From contig NZ_CP074570.1 in NCBI RefSeq assembly GCF_019900845.1, positions 2,356,001 through 2,420,000 on the forward strand: a stretch of 64,000 nucleotides of DNA, given 5' to 3'. A program made the position numbers and the translations under genes. This DNA is from Paraneptunicella aestuarii. GTDB lineage: Bacteria; Pseudomonadota; Gammaproteobacteria; Enterobacterales; Alteromonadaceae. The notes beneath the pieces are model-generated. The model did no database searches. It was given only the letters and a program-made list of their open reading frames with translations, and was not told the DNA's origin. Shown here one piece after another: positions 17,045-27,200 of this stretch; the first letter of the stretch is position 1, and every line of letters starts with the position of its first letter.

Positions 17045-18055
17045 ATGATTAATCGATTGCTTATCTCTCTTTCTTTTTCCTTGCTTGTATTGTTATTAAC
17101 TTCCTGCTCGGGAGTGAAAGAAATACATCAACCAGAGCATGCTTCCCTTTCACAAAGCCCTGTTTTACAAGCTTCGCCTTTACAGGAGTGCGCACAAGTT
17201 TTTATTGATAGTCAACCCAACATGGCTCCGACAGTTTATGACAGCAGCCCCTTACTTCCTTATGGCAATAACCTGCAACTATGTTACCCACACGCATTTG
17301 CATTGGAATATTGGACAGGAAACCATTCGCCCCGTTGGGCTGCGTTTACCTTGCCGCTTTCTGACAATATGTTGACCGAGTGTTCTGGCGAAAAGCTGAC
17401 AGAAGAAAGGTTTCACGTAGACGCTCAATTTCCTGAGAACAATCTCACGGCTGACAGTTACCAAGGTTCTGATTTCGTACCTGAATTATTGGTTCCTGAA
17501 TTGCTATTTGAAGGAAACCCTTGTGCTCAATATCATGCCAGAGTGCTAACTAATGTGACTCCACAACATCAATATTTACAGCCACTGTGGCATGAATTAG
17601 CCAGGCAAATTCAGGCGTGGGCTAAGCAGTCTTCCAAATTGTATGTGGTAACAGGCAATGCATTTCAGAACTTTCCTTATCAAGCGTTTGAGGAATTTGA
17701 ACAAGGCAAGTTAAATAAAGATAAGCTGATATTGGGTGGAACCCGGATTGCTGCGGTTAGCTCTGATCCTGCGTCTTTAAACGCGATGATTAAAGATGAC
17801 ACATTGCCAACCGCTTATTTTGCGCTGTTATATCGTCCTGAACAGAATGGGATTTCAGAGCAAATGATTGGCTTCTTGTTACCTCATACCCAACAGGATC
17901 TTAAACTGGCTAACGATAGTATCTGGTCTTTTGTTGCGCCACTCGAAACTATCGAAACGACTTCTGATGTGTATTTTCCTGGACTGAAATCGCATATAGA
18001 TGCGCCTATCAAGAGTGACTGGTTCTTTAAAAACCGATCAATCAGGAGTAATTAA
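17045..18055 (+). CDS. Lipoprotein with degenerate DNA/RNA non-specific endonuclease fold
   Basis: The N-terminus is a lipoprotein signal (INRLLISLSFSLLVLLLTSC, with the lipobox cysteine near residue 21). The body resembles NUC1-type (beta-beta-alpha metal) nucleases: an FALEYWTGNHSPRWAAF strand region, a VLTNVTPQHQYLQ region, LYVVTGN and AYFALLYRP. Where active members have DRGH this protein has GSDFVPELL, and the metal-binding asparagine is also not evident. It is therefore probably inactive or changed in function. Starts at ATG 17033 or TTG 17015 are in frame; 17045 gives the most normal signal peptide. Confidence 0.55.
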   Translation: MINRLLISLSFSLLVLLLTSCSGVKEIHQPEHASLSQSPVLQASPLQECAQVFIDSQPNMAPTVYDSSPLLPYGNNLQLCYPHAFALEYWTGNHSPRWAAFTLPLSDNMLTECSGEKLTEERFHVDAQFPENNLTADSYQGSDFVPELLVPELLFEGNPCAQYHARVLTNVTPQHQYLQPLWHELARQIQAWAKQSSKLYVVTGNAFQNFPYQAFEEFEQGKLNKDKLILGGTRIAAVSSDPASLNAMIKDDTLPTAYFALLYRPEQNGISEQMIGFLLPHTQQDLKLANDSIWSFVAPLETIETTSDVYFPGLKSHIDAPIKSDWFFKNRSIRSN

Positions 18056-18113
18056 CCTCGGCAGAGGTTAATTAAAATGCTCGCAACACTAGCATGAAAA
18101 ATATTTACCAAAA

Positions 18114-18142
18114 TTGACATGCATCAAATTGCTGGGTAGTAT
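18114..18142 (+). promoter_or_regulatory. Sigma-70 type promoter for the GTP cyclohydrolase II gene
   Basis: TTGACA at 18114-18119 and TAGTAT at 18137-18142 are separated by exactly 17 bases, a near-consensus match. It implies a leader of about 120 bases before the ribA start, containing a short GCTCT/AGAGC hairpin. I could not fit the leader to the FMN riboswitch. Confidence 0.6.
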
Positions 18143-18268
18143 TTTAACCTCTAGGGGTTCTTAAAGGGCTGCTCTTAAAGAGCCATTACAACCTCCATAC
18201 GAACAATATCAATTGTCCAGGTAAGGACTTTATTAAAAAGCTCGCGATACGTAGCAAAATATAAGGTT

Positions 18269-18904
18269 ATGCGTATGAATGCTATTATGTCTGAAGGTTT
18301 TACTGTTACAGTCCGAACCCGTGTCAATATTCCTGTTATTAATGGAAAGTATTTCGCTGATTTAATCAGTTTTAATGGGTTAAGAGATAGTAAAGAACAT
18401 TTGGTTTTAGGGTTCGGTGATTGGGAAAGTCATGAAGTTCCCAATATTCGAATACACTCTGAATGTTTAACCGGTGATGTGTTTGGTTCCATGAAATGTG
18501 ACTGCGGTGCGCAGTTGCATGAAGCTATCGAAAATTTCGGTAATGACCACGGTATATTGTTATACATGCGTCATGAAGGGCGAGGCATCGGTTTATATAA
18601 CAAATTGGAAGCCTATGTATTGCAACAAAAAGGCTTTGATACCTTTCAGGCCAATCAAATGCTGCATTTTCCTGATGATATGCGTGATTACGAGCCGGCC
18701 GCTGGTATGTTAAAAGCTCTGGGCATAACCAATGTTCGCTTGCTTTCCAACAACCCGGATAAAGCCAGTCAATTAGAAAAATACGGCATTAATGTGATTG
18801 AAAAGCAATCTACTGGCGTATATTGCAATGAGCATAATCAGAAGTATTTACGCTCTAAAGCCGAATACAGTAAGCACGACATTCAGTTTGATCCGTCCAT
18901 ATAA
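18269..18904 (+). CDS. ribA: GTP cyclohydrolase II (riboflavin pathway)
   Basis: Converts GTP to the pyrimidine that begins riboflavin and deazaflavin synthesis. The zinc-binding stretch is HSECLTGDVFGSMKCDCG near residues 64-81, with all three cysteines. The GTP-binding loop is MRHEGRGIGL, where most enzymes have RQEGRGIGL. The catalytic DxR appears in DDMRDY, and LLSNNPDK matches the usual LxTNNP. At 211 residues the length is normal. ATG 18275 has better spacing from AAGG at 18263-18266 than ATG 18269, so the protein may start at the third residue. Its own promoter and neighbours (a glycosyltransferase, PRPP synthetase) suggest a specialised copy. Confidence 0.85.
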   Translation: MRMNAIMSEGFTVTVRTRVNIPVINGKYFADLISFNGLRDSKEHLVLGFGDWESHEVPNIRIHSECLTGDVFGSMKCDCGAQLHEAIENFGNDHGILLYMRHEGRGIGLYNKLEAYVLQQKGFDTFQANQMLHFPDDMRDYEPAAGMLKALGITNVRLLSNNPDKASQLEKYGINVIEKQSTGVYCNEHNQKYLRSKAEYSKHDIQFDPSI

Positions 18905-18971
18905 TTCTACCGATGAGTAGTAGAGTTTTAGAAAACTGATTTGAAATTATTACCTGACTGGAGACAGGTGT

Positions 18972-20264
18972 TTGGATTGGATTAATATTGTCATTACCGG
19001 GTTTGATGGGCTGAATTCAAAGTTAACGGGGGCGGGCGTTGTTGTACGCTCTATCGTTGAAGAGTTTGAACAGCTCATTGCCGAATCCAGGGTTTTAACT
19101 CCTTCGAATACTCGCTTATTTGCGTTAACCGCTTATCTCAGAGAAGACGCTCCGGATCTTAATCGTGAATTACGAGACGAAACGCAGGCTTTTTGCCGCA
19201 AGTGGAACGGCGATCTGATTACTTATCGAACCTATTCGGATGGTTATAATCGCAGTCAGTTGTGGTCTCCAACGCAAAAAGGCGGAGGTTACAATCAGTG
19301 GCTGAGTAATAGCCTCTCTGTGGCGAACGTTGCCATGATGATTGAGCGTCAATATGGTCAGGTTTTACTTATTACGCACGACACTCCCTTTGCTCAGGTC
19401 TCCAGATATCTAATGCCCGAAAGTAACGTTAAACATTTTTGGGTGCCTCATAGTATGGGAGCGATATTTTTCGATAACTGGTCGAAAGCAAAAGCGAGAT
19501 TTGAGCGAGTAGGGCTAAAACATATTGTCGAGCGAGGCGATTCTGTGGGGGCGACCACGGAAGAATTTGATCGCACCATGCGTCAGGAAGTTAAAGGTAT
19601 TAAAAAACCTTTACGCAGTTATCTGTTAAGTAACAACTTTATTTCCATGAAGCGGGAAATGTTGGATGAAGAACGCCAATCAATTCTTGCCCGATACCAA
19701 ATTCCGGCAGACAAAAAACTGATTTTTGTCTGGGGACGTTGCGTACCACAAAAAGGCTGGGATATCACTTTACCTACCTTAAAGCGTTTCTTTGAAACAC
19801 CAGAGCATCAACAGCAATATCATGCCGTTTTGCTCATGCCTACGGGGGCAATGACTAACGATTATGCGCAGAATGCATTGCGTCTTATGGATGAATTGTC
19901 GGAACAACATTGCACTAAAATAACCACCTTCGACTATGACCTACCTTCCGCCATGTTAAACAGCCGCAATCTTGATATGGTGTTGTTAACATCGCGCTGG
20001 GAAGGCATGAGCCTTGTGGCATTGGAAATATACAATACGGTAAAAACCTCGGTTGCTATCGTTTATTCCGACATTCATTACTTCAATGTCATCTTTCCGA
20101 AAATGCATAACAGTTTTCAAATGCCGGAATTTAGTAGTGATGCGCTCTACGATACGGTTATTGAAGCGGTTGAAACGCCTCGTTCAGAGCAACCGTTTGA
20201 AGAAATGGAATCAGCGATTTCGACCTATGCCAAAGCGTTTGATGCAGAGTTAGAGAGAAAATAG
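18972..20264 (+). CDS. GT-B fold glycosyltransferase
   Basis: A 430-residue cytoplasmic glycosyltransferase of the GT-B (family 4-like) type. The N-terminal half has a glycine-containing acceptor loop (SKLTGAGVVVRS). The C-terminal half has the nucleotide-sugar region FVWGRCVPQKGWD near residue 253 and the donor-site motif SRWEGMSLVALE near 342-353. The start is TTG 18972 with GGAG at 18960-18963. It lies 67 bases after ribA and ends at a strong bidirectional terminator. The sugar donor and acceptor cannot be read from the sequence; the nucleotide-metabolism neighbours make a nucleoside-like acceptor conceivable. Confidence 0.75.
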   Translation: MDWINIVITGFDGLNSKLTGAGVVVRSIVEEFEQLIAESRVLTPSNTRLFALTAYLREDAPDLNRELRDETQAFCRKWNGDLITYRTYSDGYNRSQLWSPTQKGGGYNQWLSNSLSVANVAMMIERQYGQVLLITHDTPFAQVSRYLMPESNVKHFWVPHSMGAIFFDNWSKAKARFERVGLKHIVERGDSVGATTEEFDRTMRQEVKGIKKPLRSYLLSNNFISMKREMLDEERQSILARYQIPADKKLIFVWGRCVPQKGWDITLPTLKRFFETPEHQQQYHAVLLMPTGAMTNDYAQNALRLMDELSEQHCTKITTFDYDLPSAMLNSRNLDMVLLTSRWEGMSLVALEIYNTVKTSVAIVYSDIHYFNVIFPKMHNSFQMPEFSSDALYDTVIEAVETPRSEQPFEEMESAISTYAKAFDAELERK

Positions 20265-20267
20265 GGG

Positions 20268-20304
20268 AAATTGGAGGCGAAAATTAAAGCAACGCCTCCA
20301 ATTT
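20268..20304. terminator. Bidirectional terminator between convergent genes
   Basis: AAATTGGAGGCG at 20268-20279 and CGCCTCCAATTT at 20293-20304 form a perfect 12-bp stem with a 13-base loop. It lies just after the glycosyltransferase stop and just before the end of the minus-strand reductase, so it can serve both. Confidence 0.75.
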
Positions 20305-20313
20305 GTAATTGGC

Positions 20314-20898
20314 TTATAGACCGTATGGGAAGTCTTTATGGTTAACCACGCCAGATTCTCTAACACCTTTTAATGCTTTTGAATATTCAGCCAAAATGTC
20401 CAAACCGTAAGTGAGTCTTTCACTGGCTGGATTTTCATCTGAGAAATCATCCGCATTGCGAACAATGACGTGGTCTGGAATATAGCAAATACGAGTATTT
20501 TTGTAGCTGCTCATGCGTAATTCTGCCACAGGGTAAGAACCGCCAATACCAGAGGAAACTGAAACGATGAGCGCTGGTTTGTGACCAAGCTCACGAGCAC
20601 TACACATTAAAAAGAAGTTCTTAATTAATCCAGTTGCCATTCCTGAGTATTCTGGCGTGATAATGACAAATGCATCATCGTCACGTAGTGGAGCAATAAC
20701 ATCGCGCTTTATTGGAGCCCACTCTTCAGAACTTGTCCAATAATCTTCATTCCAATGGGGAATGTCAGTTTCAGCAAAGTTTAACTCGTTGATCTCACTA
20801 AAGCTTGCCTTTGCCAGGCAACGTTCTTTAATGATGTTGGCAATTTTACTGCTATTGGAATTCTGTCTGTTGCTGCCTGTTACTATTTTTAATTTCAC
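20314..20898 (-). CDS. NADPH-dependent FMN reductase family protein
   Basis: A 194-residue flavodoxin-like reductase. The FMN phosphate-binding loop is TGSNRQNSNSSKI near residues 8-20. TPEYSGMATGLIKNFF near 85-100 is the conserved YN/S-G-xx-G-x-KN motif, and SVSSGIGGS lies near 120. Such enzymes reduce flavins or quinones with NAD(P)H. It is a single gene in reverse orientation, with a GGGAGAG ribosome site before ATG 20898 and a TATAAT-like box at 20935-20940. The physiological substrate is unknown. Confidence 0.85.
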   Translation of the reverse strand: MKLKIVTGSNRQNSNSSKIANIIKERCLAKASFSEINELNFAETDIPHWNEDYWTSSEEWAPIKRDVIAPLRDDDAFVIITPEYSGMATGLIKNFFLMCSARELGHKPALIVSVSSGIGGSYPVAELRMSSYKNTRICYIPDHVIVRNADDFSDENPASERLTYGLDILAEYSKALKGVRESGVVNHKDFPYGL

Positions 20899-21593
20899 TT
20901 ACTACTCTCCCGAGGTTAAGGGCACATTGGCCAAATTATAATAATTATTAACCTGACAATCGGGTGCTATTCACTGCTCATTAAAGCACCTGTCTGATAG
21001 CAATCTATTTTTTAGAGTATGCATTCATCAAGTTACGGCGAGCATTCTATTCACTATTGGGAATAGATGCCAGAAAGGTTATATGTTTAAAACAAATAAC
21101 TAAGTCCCGCATTTTATCCCTCCATTTACATCTAACTTATAAGTGTTTTGTCAGAACAAATCTTAATCATTTAAGCTTTGATTTTTTGTCAATGATAACA
21201 ATGGTAATTAATTTCATTATGAATTTTGCTTCTTTATTTAAAAGAATTCATTTAAATAAAAATAAAGAAATTTATTTTACTTTTAAACCAGATTTACCAT
21301 TCCAACGCCTCGTAAAATAACCGATTTAATGAAAATCATCCGTTTCAGGGTAATTATATTTCATCTTGATTGAGGTTAAAAAATAGGGCAGCCTTATTTA
21401 AATATAACATGCGTTAAAATATCAACCTTCCTTGCTTTTAATTTATTTTTTTATCTAAGGTAAAATTAAAATCAATTGGGTGGGTATTTTTTACTGCTGA
21501 TTAATAAATTAAATCGTTCTGTAAAATATTTTTCTGATTTTAAGGGTTTAATTAAAGCATTGTCGCAAAAATAAACGTGGATGTAGTGTAAGT
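20899..21593. other. AT-rich interval, 695 bp, no gene seen
   Basis: Divergent promoter region between the FMN reductase and the biosynthetic cluster. It is very AT-rich, especially 21180-21580. An 87-codon frame at 21057-21320 has no ribosome site or recognisable composition and was rejected. I could not pick a convincing promoter for the cluster, although this is where it should lie. Confidence 0.5.
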
Positions 21594-22994
21594 ATGTCAG
21601 TAAATGTATTGCGTAAAATTTGTGGGATATCGTTACTTGGTATCGGATTTACTTTGAGTTCATCGCCTTATTGTGAAGTATTGCAATTCAAAAATGTGAA
21701 TGTCATTACCATGGAGCAGGAACAGGTTTTAGATGGTTACCAGGTTATTGTGAATAATGGAGTTATCACAGCAATAAAGCCCGATTCAGAAGCAGCGCCA
21801 GAGAATATTGATCGAGTGATTGATGCTAAGGGGTATTATATGCTTCCGGGCTTGTCCGATACTCATTTTCACCAACACGGTGGCGATTATCATGAATATC
21901 AGTTGCAATTTAAGTCATTGATTGCAAACGGAGTTACCAATGTTCGCAGTATGGCGGAGTGGTCAGAGCAAGATACCATAGCAATACGTTATAGTGCAGA
22001 TGCAAACAAGATCCTTGCTCCTTATTACTATACAACCGGGCCTCAATTAGCCCATTACAATATGAAGAACCCACAGGATGCAATCAATATGGTTCGTTTC
22101 CATAAAGATCGGGGGTATGACTTTATTAAAGTACATGGGGATTTTGATACTGAAACCTATTTTACCTTATTAAGAGAAGCTGAAAGGGAAGGTATTCCGG
22201 TTACAGGACATGCACAACGAAAGCAACCTCTTGAATATTCTTTACGTATGTATGGATTGGCACATATGGAAGAATTGGTGGTGGTGTTATCCGACGAAGA
22301 AAATTTAAAAATTGTCGATTTAGATCCTGAAACAGCAAAATCAATTGCTCAACAGGTTAAAGATAGTGGCATTTTTATTTCACCCACATTAAGCATTATC
22401 GCTGGAATTCAAAATTATACTGACGATGCTAAATTTGAAAAAATGAAAGCAAAGGAAGCGTCTAAATATATTTCATGGAAGGAATATGAGCGTTTTACCA
22501 ACCCAGAGAATCAAACCTATTACAGTCCATTCTTTAGAACCGAGAAAGTTTTGAAGTATGTGGATGATCTGATTAAAGCAAATACAATTTTAACCAAATA
22601 TCTCAATGATGCGGGTGTTCCTCTTTTAGTGGGCACTGATAATTATGGTTTTCAGATTACAGGTTTCTCGATTCATGACGAGCTTCAGCTCATGCATGAG
22701 GCAGGGATGTCAAATTACGATGTGCTAAAAGCAGCGACGATTAATAGTGCTCGTTTCCTTAAGCGTCAGAGTACAGCAGGTACTATTAGTGTTGGGAAAG
22801 AAGCGGAATTTATTTTGCTATCTGAGAATCCTCTTTCAGACATTAAAAATACCAAGTCAATTCAAGGTGTTATGTTGAGAAATCAATACTTCGATAGAGC
22901 AGGACTGGATGCCATGCTTGATGAAGTATTGAAGGCTCGACAAGCGGAATTTGAAGACGCAGCACAAGCAGCAAGCAAAAAAGCACAGCAATAA
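21594..22994 (+). CDS. Exported amidohydrolase family enzyme
   Basis: A 466-residue metal-dependent hydrolase with an N-terminal signal peptide (hydrophobic stretch ISLLGIGFTLSSSP). The metal site is recognisable: DTHFHQH (HxH) near residue 90, IKVHGD with the bridging lysine near 180, TGHA and AHMEE histidines near 205 and 223, and GTDNYG near 347. This is the imidazolonepropionase/prolidase-like branch, which hydrolyses cyclic amides or X-Pro and other peptide bonds. Position directly before the NRPS operon suggests periplasmic processing or inactivation of the peptide product; that is inference. The C-terminus is Ala/Lys/Gln-rich. Confidence 0.75.
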   Translation: MSVNVLRKICGISLLGIGFTLSSSPYCEVLQFKNVNVITMEQEQVLDGYQVIVNNGVITAIKPDSEAAPENIDRVIDAKGYYMLPGLSDTHFHQHGGDYHEYQLQFKSLIANGVTNVRSMAEWSEQDTIAIRYSADANKILAPYYYTTGPQLAHYNMKNPQDAINMVRFHKDRGYDFIKVHGDFDTETYFTLLREAEREGIPVTGHAQRKQPLEYSLRMYGLAHMEELVVVLSDEENLKIVDLDPETAKSIAQQVKDSGIFISPTLSIIAGIQNYTDDAKFEKMKAKEASKYISWKEYERFTNPENQTYYSPFFRTEKVLKYVDDLIKANTILTKYLNDAGVPLLVGTDNYGFQITGFSIHDELQLMHEAGMSNYDVLKAATINSARFLKRQSTAGTISVGKEAEFILLSENPLSDIKNTKSIQGVMLRNQYFDRAGLDAMLDEVLKARQAEFEDAAQAASKKAQQ

Positions 22995-23022
22995 ATAGTT
23001 AGGCAAAAACAACAAAGTCAGG

Positions 23023-23049
23023 CTCGTCATTGATTCGGTCAATGACGAG
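23023..23049 (+). other. Strong intercistronic stem-loop
   Basis: CTCGTCATTGA and TCAATGACGAG form a perfect 11-bp stem around a TTCGG loop, a stable tetraloop-like form. It lies between the amidohydrolase and the oxygenase. No T tract follows, so it is more likely an RNA-processing, stabilising or attenuating element than a full terminator. Confidence 0.5.
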
Positions 23050-23093
23050 ACCGGTGATGTAAGACCAATAATAACAATGACTGGGGTAAGCCA

Positions 23094-24188
23094 ATGACTG
23101 TTTCTACAACACAACCACCTTTTCAACGTCGGAAAACCTCTCGAAGGACGGCTATTAGTCTCGATAGTCAGGAGTTGGTGAGCTTTAAAGCACTATTTTC
23201 TGACCAGAGTGATAACGAAAGCGGAAACGACAACGATCATGATAAAAGCGCGCTGCTCGTGCAAGCGAATGTACCCGGAATTCAATTAGCAGAATGGTGT
23301 AAGGACAAGCTTTCGTTGCTTAATGACAAGCTCTATCAACACGGCGCTATTTTGTTTCGAGGCTTTGCGGTTGAGCACGATGATGATTTTGTTCGCTATC
23401 TGAAGACCATGCCTTATGAGTTGTTAGGTTATTTGGAGCGCTCTACTCCCAGAAAAGAGGTTTCAACTCGCGTTTATACTTCAACGGTTTATCCGGCAGA
23501 AGAATCCATTGTCTTACATAATGAAAACTCTGCCGCCAACACCGTAGCTTTACGCCTTTGGTTTTATTGCTCGTTACCATCTCCTGTTGGGGGAGCAACG
23601 CCCATAGCGGATTCACGCAAAATACTCAGTTCTATCGACCCGGAAATCGTCGAAAAATTTAAGCGTTTAGGCTGGATGCTGGTTCGTAACTATACCGAGC
23701 AATTCGGTTATCGTTGGCAAGATGCGTTTGATGGTATGAGCCGGGCTGATGTGGAACAGTATTGCGATAACAACCACATTGAATGGGAATGGAAAAGTGA
23801 CAGCCATCTTTGGACGCGTCAAACCCGTTCCGCTGTCATGTCTCATCCTCATACTGGTGAAGAGTCCTGGTTTAATCATATGGCATTTTGGCATAGAGCC
23901 AATTTGCCTCCTCTGGTATTGCAACAAATGATCGCAGAGGTGGGGAATGATGGGTTGCCCTACGACACCCTGTTTGGTGATGGTAGCCGTATTCCCGATG
24001 ACGTTGCGCACCACATTCGAGATGCCTATCTCAAACAAAAACGTCTGTTTCAATGGCAAAAAGGCGATGTTTTAGCGATTGACAACCTGCTGTGTAGTCA
24101 TGGTCGAGAGCCTTTTGCTGGTGAACGAAGAGTCAGAGTGGCTATGGCTGAAGCCTACACTCGACCAATATTTTCTCCCTCAAAATAA
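23094..24188 (+). CDS. TauD/SyrP-like Fe(II)/2-oxoglutarate oxygenase
   Basis: A 364-residue non-haem iron oxygenase of the TauD superfamily. The iron ligands appear as LHNENS (H-x-E, as in SyrP-type enzymes where others have HxD) near residue 143, and CSHGREPFAGERRV near 332-345, which has the distal histidine and the 2-oxoglutarate-binding arginine. SyrP-type members hydroxylate amino acids bound to NRPS carrier domains. Position 60 bases before the NRPS supports tailoring of a residue such as Dap or another side chain. The N-terminal 50 residues are low-complexity and Asp/Asn-rich. Confidence 0.82.
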   Translation: MTVSTTQPPFQRRKTSRRTAISLDSQELVSFKALFSDQSDNESGNDNDHDKSALLVQANVPGIQLAEWCKDKLSLLNDKLYQHGAILFRGFAVEHDDDFVRYLKTMPYELLGYLERSTPRKEVSTRVYTSTVYPAEESIVLHNENSAANTVALRLWFYCSLPSPVGGATPIADSRKILSSIDPEIVEKFKRLGWMLVRNYTEQFGYRWQDAFDGMSRADVEQYCDNNHIEWEWKSDSHLWTRQTRSAVMSHPHTGEESWFNHMAFWHRANLPPLVLQQMIAEVGNDGLPYDTLFGDGSRIPDDVAHHIRDAYLKQKRLFQWQKGDVLAIDNLLCSHGREPFAGERRVRVAMAEAYTRPIFSPSK

Positions 24189-24248
24189 AAATAACAATAA
24201 TCACACTTACGTATTTATGCATTAACTACAAGCATCGGGATTTGAGAT

Positions 24249-27200
24249 ATGACACACGGGTACGCATTGTCTCCAGAATTACGCCATTACTGGAAACTGT
24301 TTGAAAAAACACCGAACAACGCACGAACAATCATTCGTATTCAGGGCAGTTTGCATCAGGATGCACTGAAATTAGCGTTGGAAAATGTGGCGTCCAGGCA
24401 TGAGATTTTGCGTACTCACTTAGCCTTACCTGAAAACATGATCATGCCACTTCAGGTTATTGCTGATGAAGTCCCCATTCATTGGTTTAATTCGGTAACC
24501 ATGGTGTCTGAACGAACTGATTATTCCGGCCTAAAAGATTCTCACATTAAAGAACAAGCTAATGTCTTGTTTCAGAAAATGCACGGTTCTCAGATTGATT
24601 CCCCGGCTATACAGGCACAATTAATTCAGGTGGTGGCTCCTGATTCAGAACAGAATGAATATTACCTGTTATTGATGCTGTCAGGGTTTCAGGCAGATAC
24701 TCAAACTCTCTACAATTTAACTGCCGAACTCGCCGCGTTATACGAACAAAACCTGTATGGGCAAAGTACCTTGCCACTGGTATCTGAGCCTGAGCAGTAT
24801 GTGGATATTGCCGAATGGCAAAATGAGGTGATGCAATCACCGGATGGTGAAACGGGCAAGCAGTATTGGCGTAACCTGAATTTCTACGAAGCGGCACATA
24901 CACCGATTTATCCGCTGCATAAGCGCATTCCTGAGCAATCCAAACCAGACTCAACGCAGTTCGATTTTTCTATTGCAGAGCCGCAATTGCTGTTATCGCT
25001 ACAAAACCTGGCTCAACAATACGAAATTTCGTTGCCACACTTGCTATTTACCGCATGGCAAGTCTTGTTATATCGGTTGGATAAGCGTAGCGATTTGGTG
25101 CTTGGCTATGCGCAAAATGGCCGAGATCAGGAAATGGCTTCGTTGATGGGGCTAATGACCAAAACCTTGCCAATCAAGGTGAATATCAAAGACGAGTTAA
25201 CCTTTTTGCAACTGTTGCAGCAAAATAAGCGCTCATTTGATGCGCTGGAAACCTGGCAGTATTGCTTTGACTGGCAAGAGCTAGGGCTCAATATAGATAA
25301 GCATGTAGATAAAAATCAGGAAACAAAAACAGAGCATACACCCTATTACTTGCCTTTCGCCTTTGAATACTCATGTTCTCACGCAATACACGCTAGGGAG
25401 AACCGCTTTGAGTGCATAATGCCTGATGCCAAATTTGATACCAGTGATTTACGGCTGAGCATTATCGAAGATAGCGCTAATCAAACGCTTTCCTGTCGAT
25501 TCACTTTTGATAACAATCGCATTTCTGCTTCAGTCGTGCAGAGACTATCGGGGCAGTTTCAGGCATTGTTAGAACATCTTGTATCAGAACCGGAATTAAC
25601 GATTGGAAAGCTGAATATCCTGCCTAAAGAGCAAAGGGACTATTTGCTCTACGGCGTAAACAGCAACCGCAAAGATTTTCTAAGCGACTCACCATTTTAT
25701 GATTCGAGCCATGCAAATGACTATTTAGAGCACTTATGTGTTCACCACTTAATTGATGAGCAAGCACAACGCTATCCGCAAGCCATTGCCATTGAATTTA
25801 ATGGTGAACAGCTTACTTATGCAGCGTTGCAGCAACGCTCAAATCAACTCGCTCATTTCCTTTTGGATAAGGGCGTTCAACAAGAACAAATTGTTGGCGT
25901 TCTATTGAATCGCAGCATTGACGTGCTGGTGTCTATTCTGGCGATATTTAAAGCGGGCGCGACTTATATGCCTGTGGATGTGTCCTATCCGGAAGATCGC
26001 ATTCATTACATGCTGGATAATTCTGAAGCGGCAGTGGTGATTAGTCGCTCTGAATTCAGTAGCAAAGTGGCTGATCGGGCTATTCAGTCTCTGGAACTGG
26101 ACGGCGTTAATTGGAATGATTTTCCTGATTCAGCGCCTGAACAAACAATCAATACTCATCAAAATGCCTATGTTATCTATACCTCTGGCTCAACGGGTAA
26201 ACCCAAAGGCACCTTGATACCGCACAGGGCCTTGTTAAATCATTGCCTGGGAATACAGGATTTATACCAATTTACACCTGACGATCGCGTGCTGCTGTTT
26301 GTTCCCTTTAACTTTGACCCTTCACTGGAACAGTCTATTCCTACGCTTATGTCGGGTGCGACAGTAGTCATGAAAGGCGATGAAACCTGGCCGTTGGCGG
26401 ATGTCAGTCGCATTATCGCCGAGCAAAAACTCTCGGTTATCAGCTTTACGCCCGCTTATTGGCATTTGCTGGTACAAAGCTGGGTAGGGCAGCTCCCAAG
26501 AGAGGACATTGCTCATTTGCGTTTAATCTCTGTCGGTGGTGACAAACTGCATCCTGAACTTGTACAACAATGGATGGACTTTGGCCTTGAGCATATTCGC
26601 TTGCTGAATTCCTATGGCCCCACAGAAACCACCATTACCCCGTGTATTGCCGAGCTTAACACTTGCCCGTGGCAGCAATATGGCATTGTGTCGATTGGTA
26701 AACATCTGCCTAACCGTAATGCTTATGTGCTGGATGAATACCAACAACCCGTGCCATTCGGATGTGCCGGTGAATTACACATGGGCGGTGAAAGTATCGC
26801 CTCCGGCTACCATAAGCAGCCCATGTTAACGGCAGAAAAGTTTATATCGGATCCATTCTGCGGTGATCCACAAGGCAAGATGTACCGAACCGGCGATCGG
26901 GTTTTCATGTCCGAAGAAGGCGATTTCTATTTTCTTGGGCGTGTTGATGAACAGATTAAAATTCGTGGTTATCGCATTGAAATGGGGGAAATTGAAAAAG
27001 CCATCTATCAACACCCCGATATTCAGGAAGCCGCAGTGGCGGCAATGCGCATTAACGACAAGGATCTGGATAAGCAGTTAGTCGCTTTTTATGTGTCTAA
27101 AAGTGGTCAGGATCTCAAGCGTGAGCTGCAAGCGTTGGCACAAAACGCATTGCCTGAATTTATGCGTCCTTCATTGTGGGGACAATTATCGGCGTTGCCT

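Noticed and set aside
18143..18268. Possible FMN riboswitch in the ribA leader
   Set aside because: A leader of about 120 bases exists, but the conserved RFN blocks could not be found and only a short hairpin is present.
21057..21320. An 87-codon plus-strand frame in the AT-rich region before the cluster
   Set aside because: It has no ribosome site, an odd composition dominated by AT-rich codons and no recognisable domain; most likely chance.
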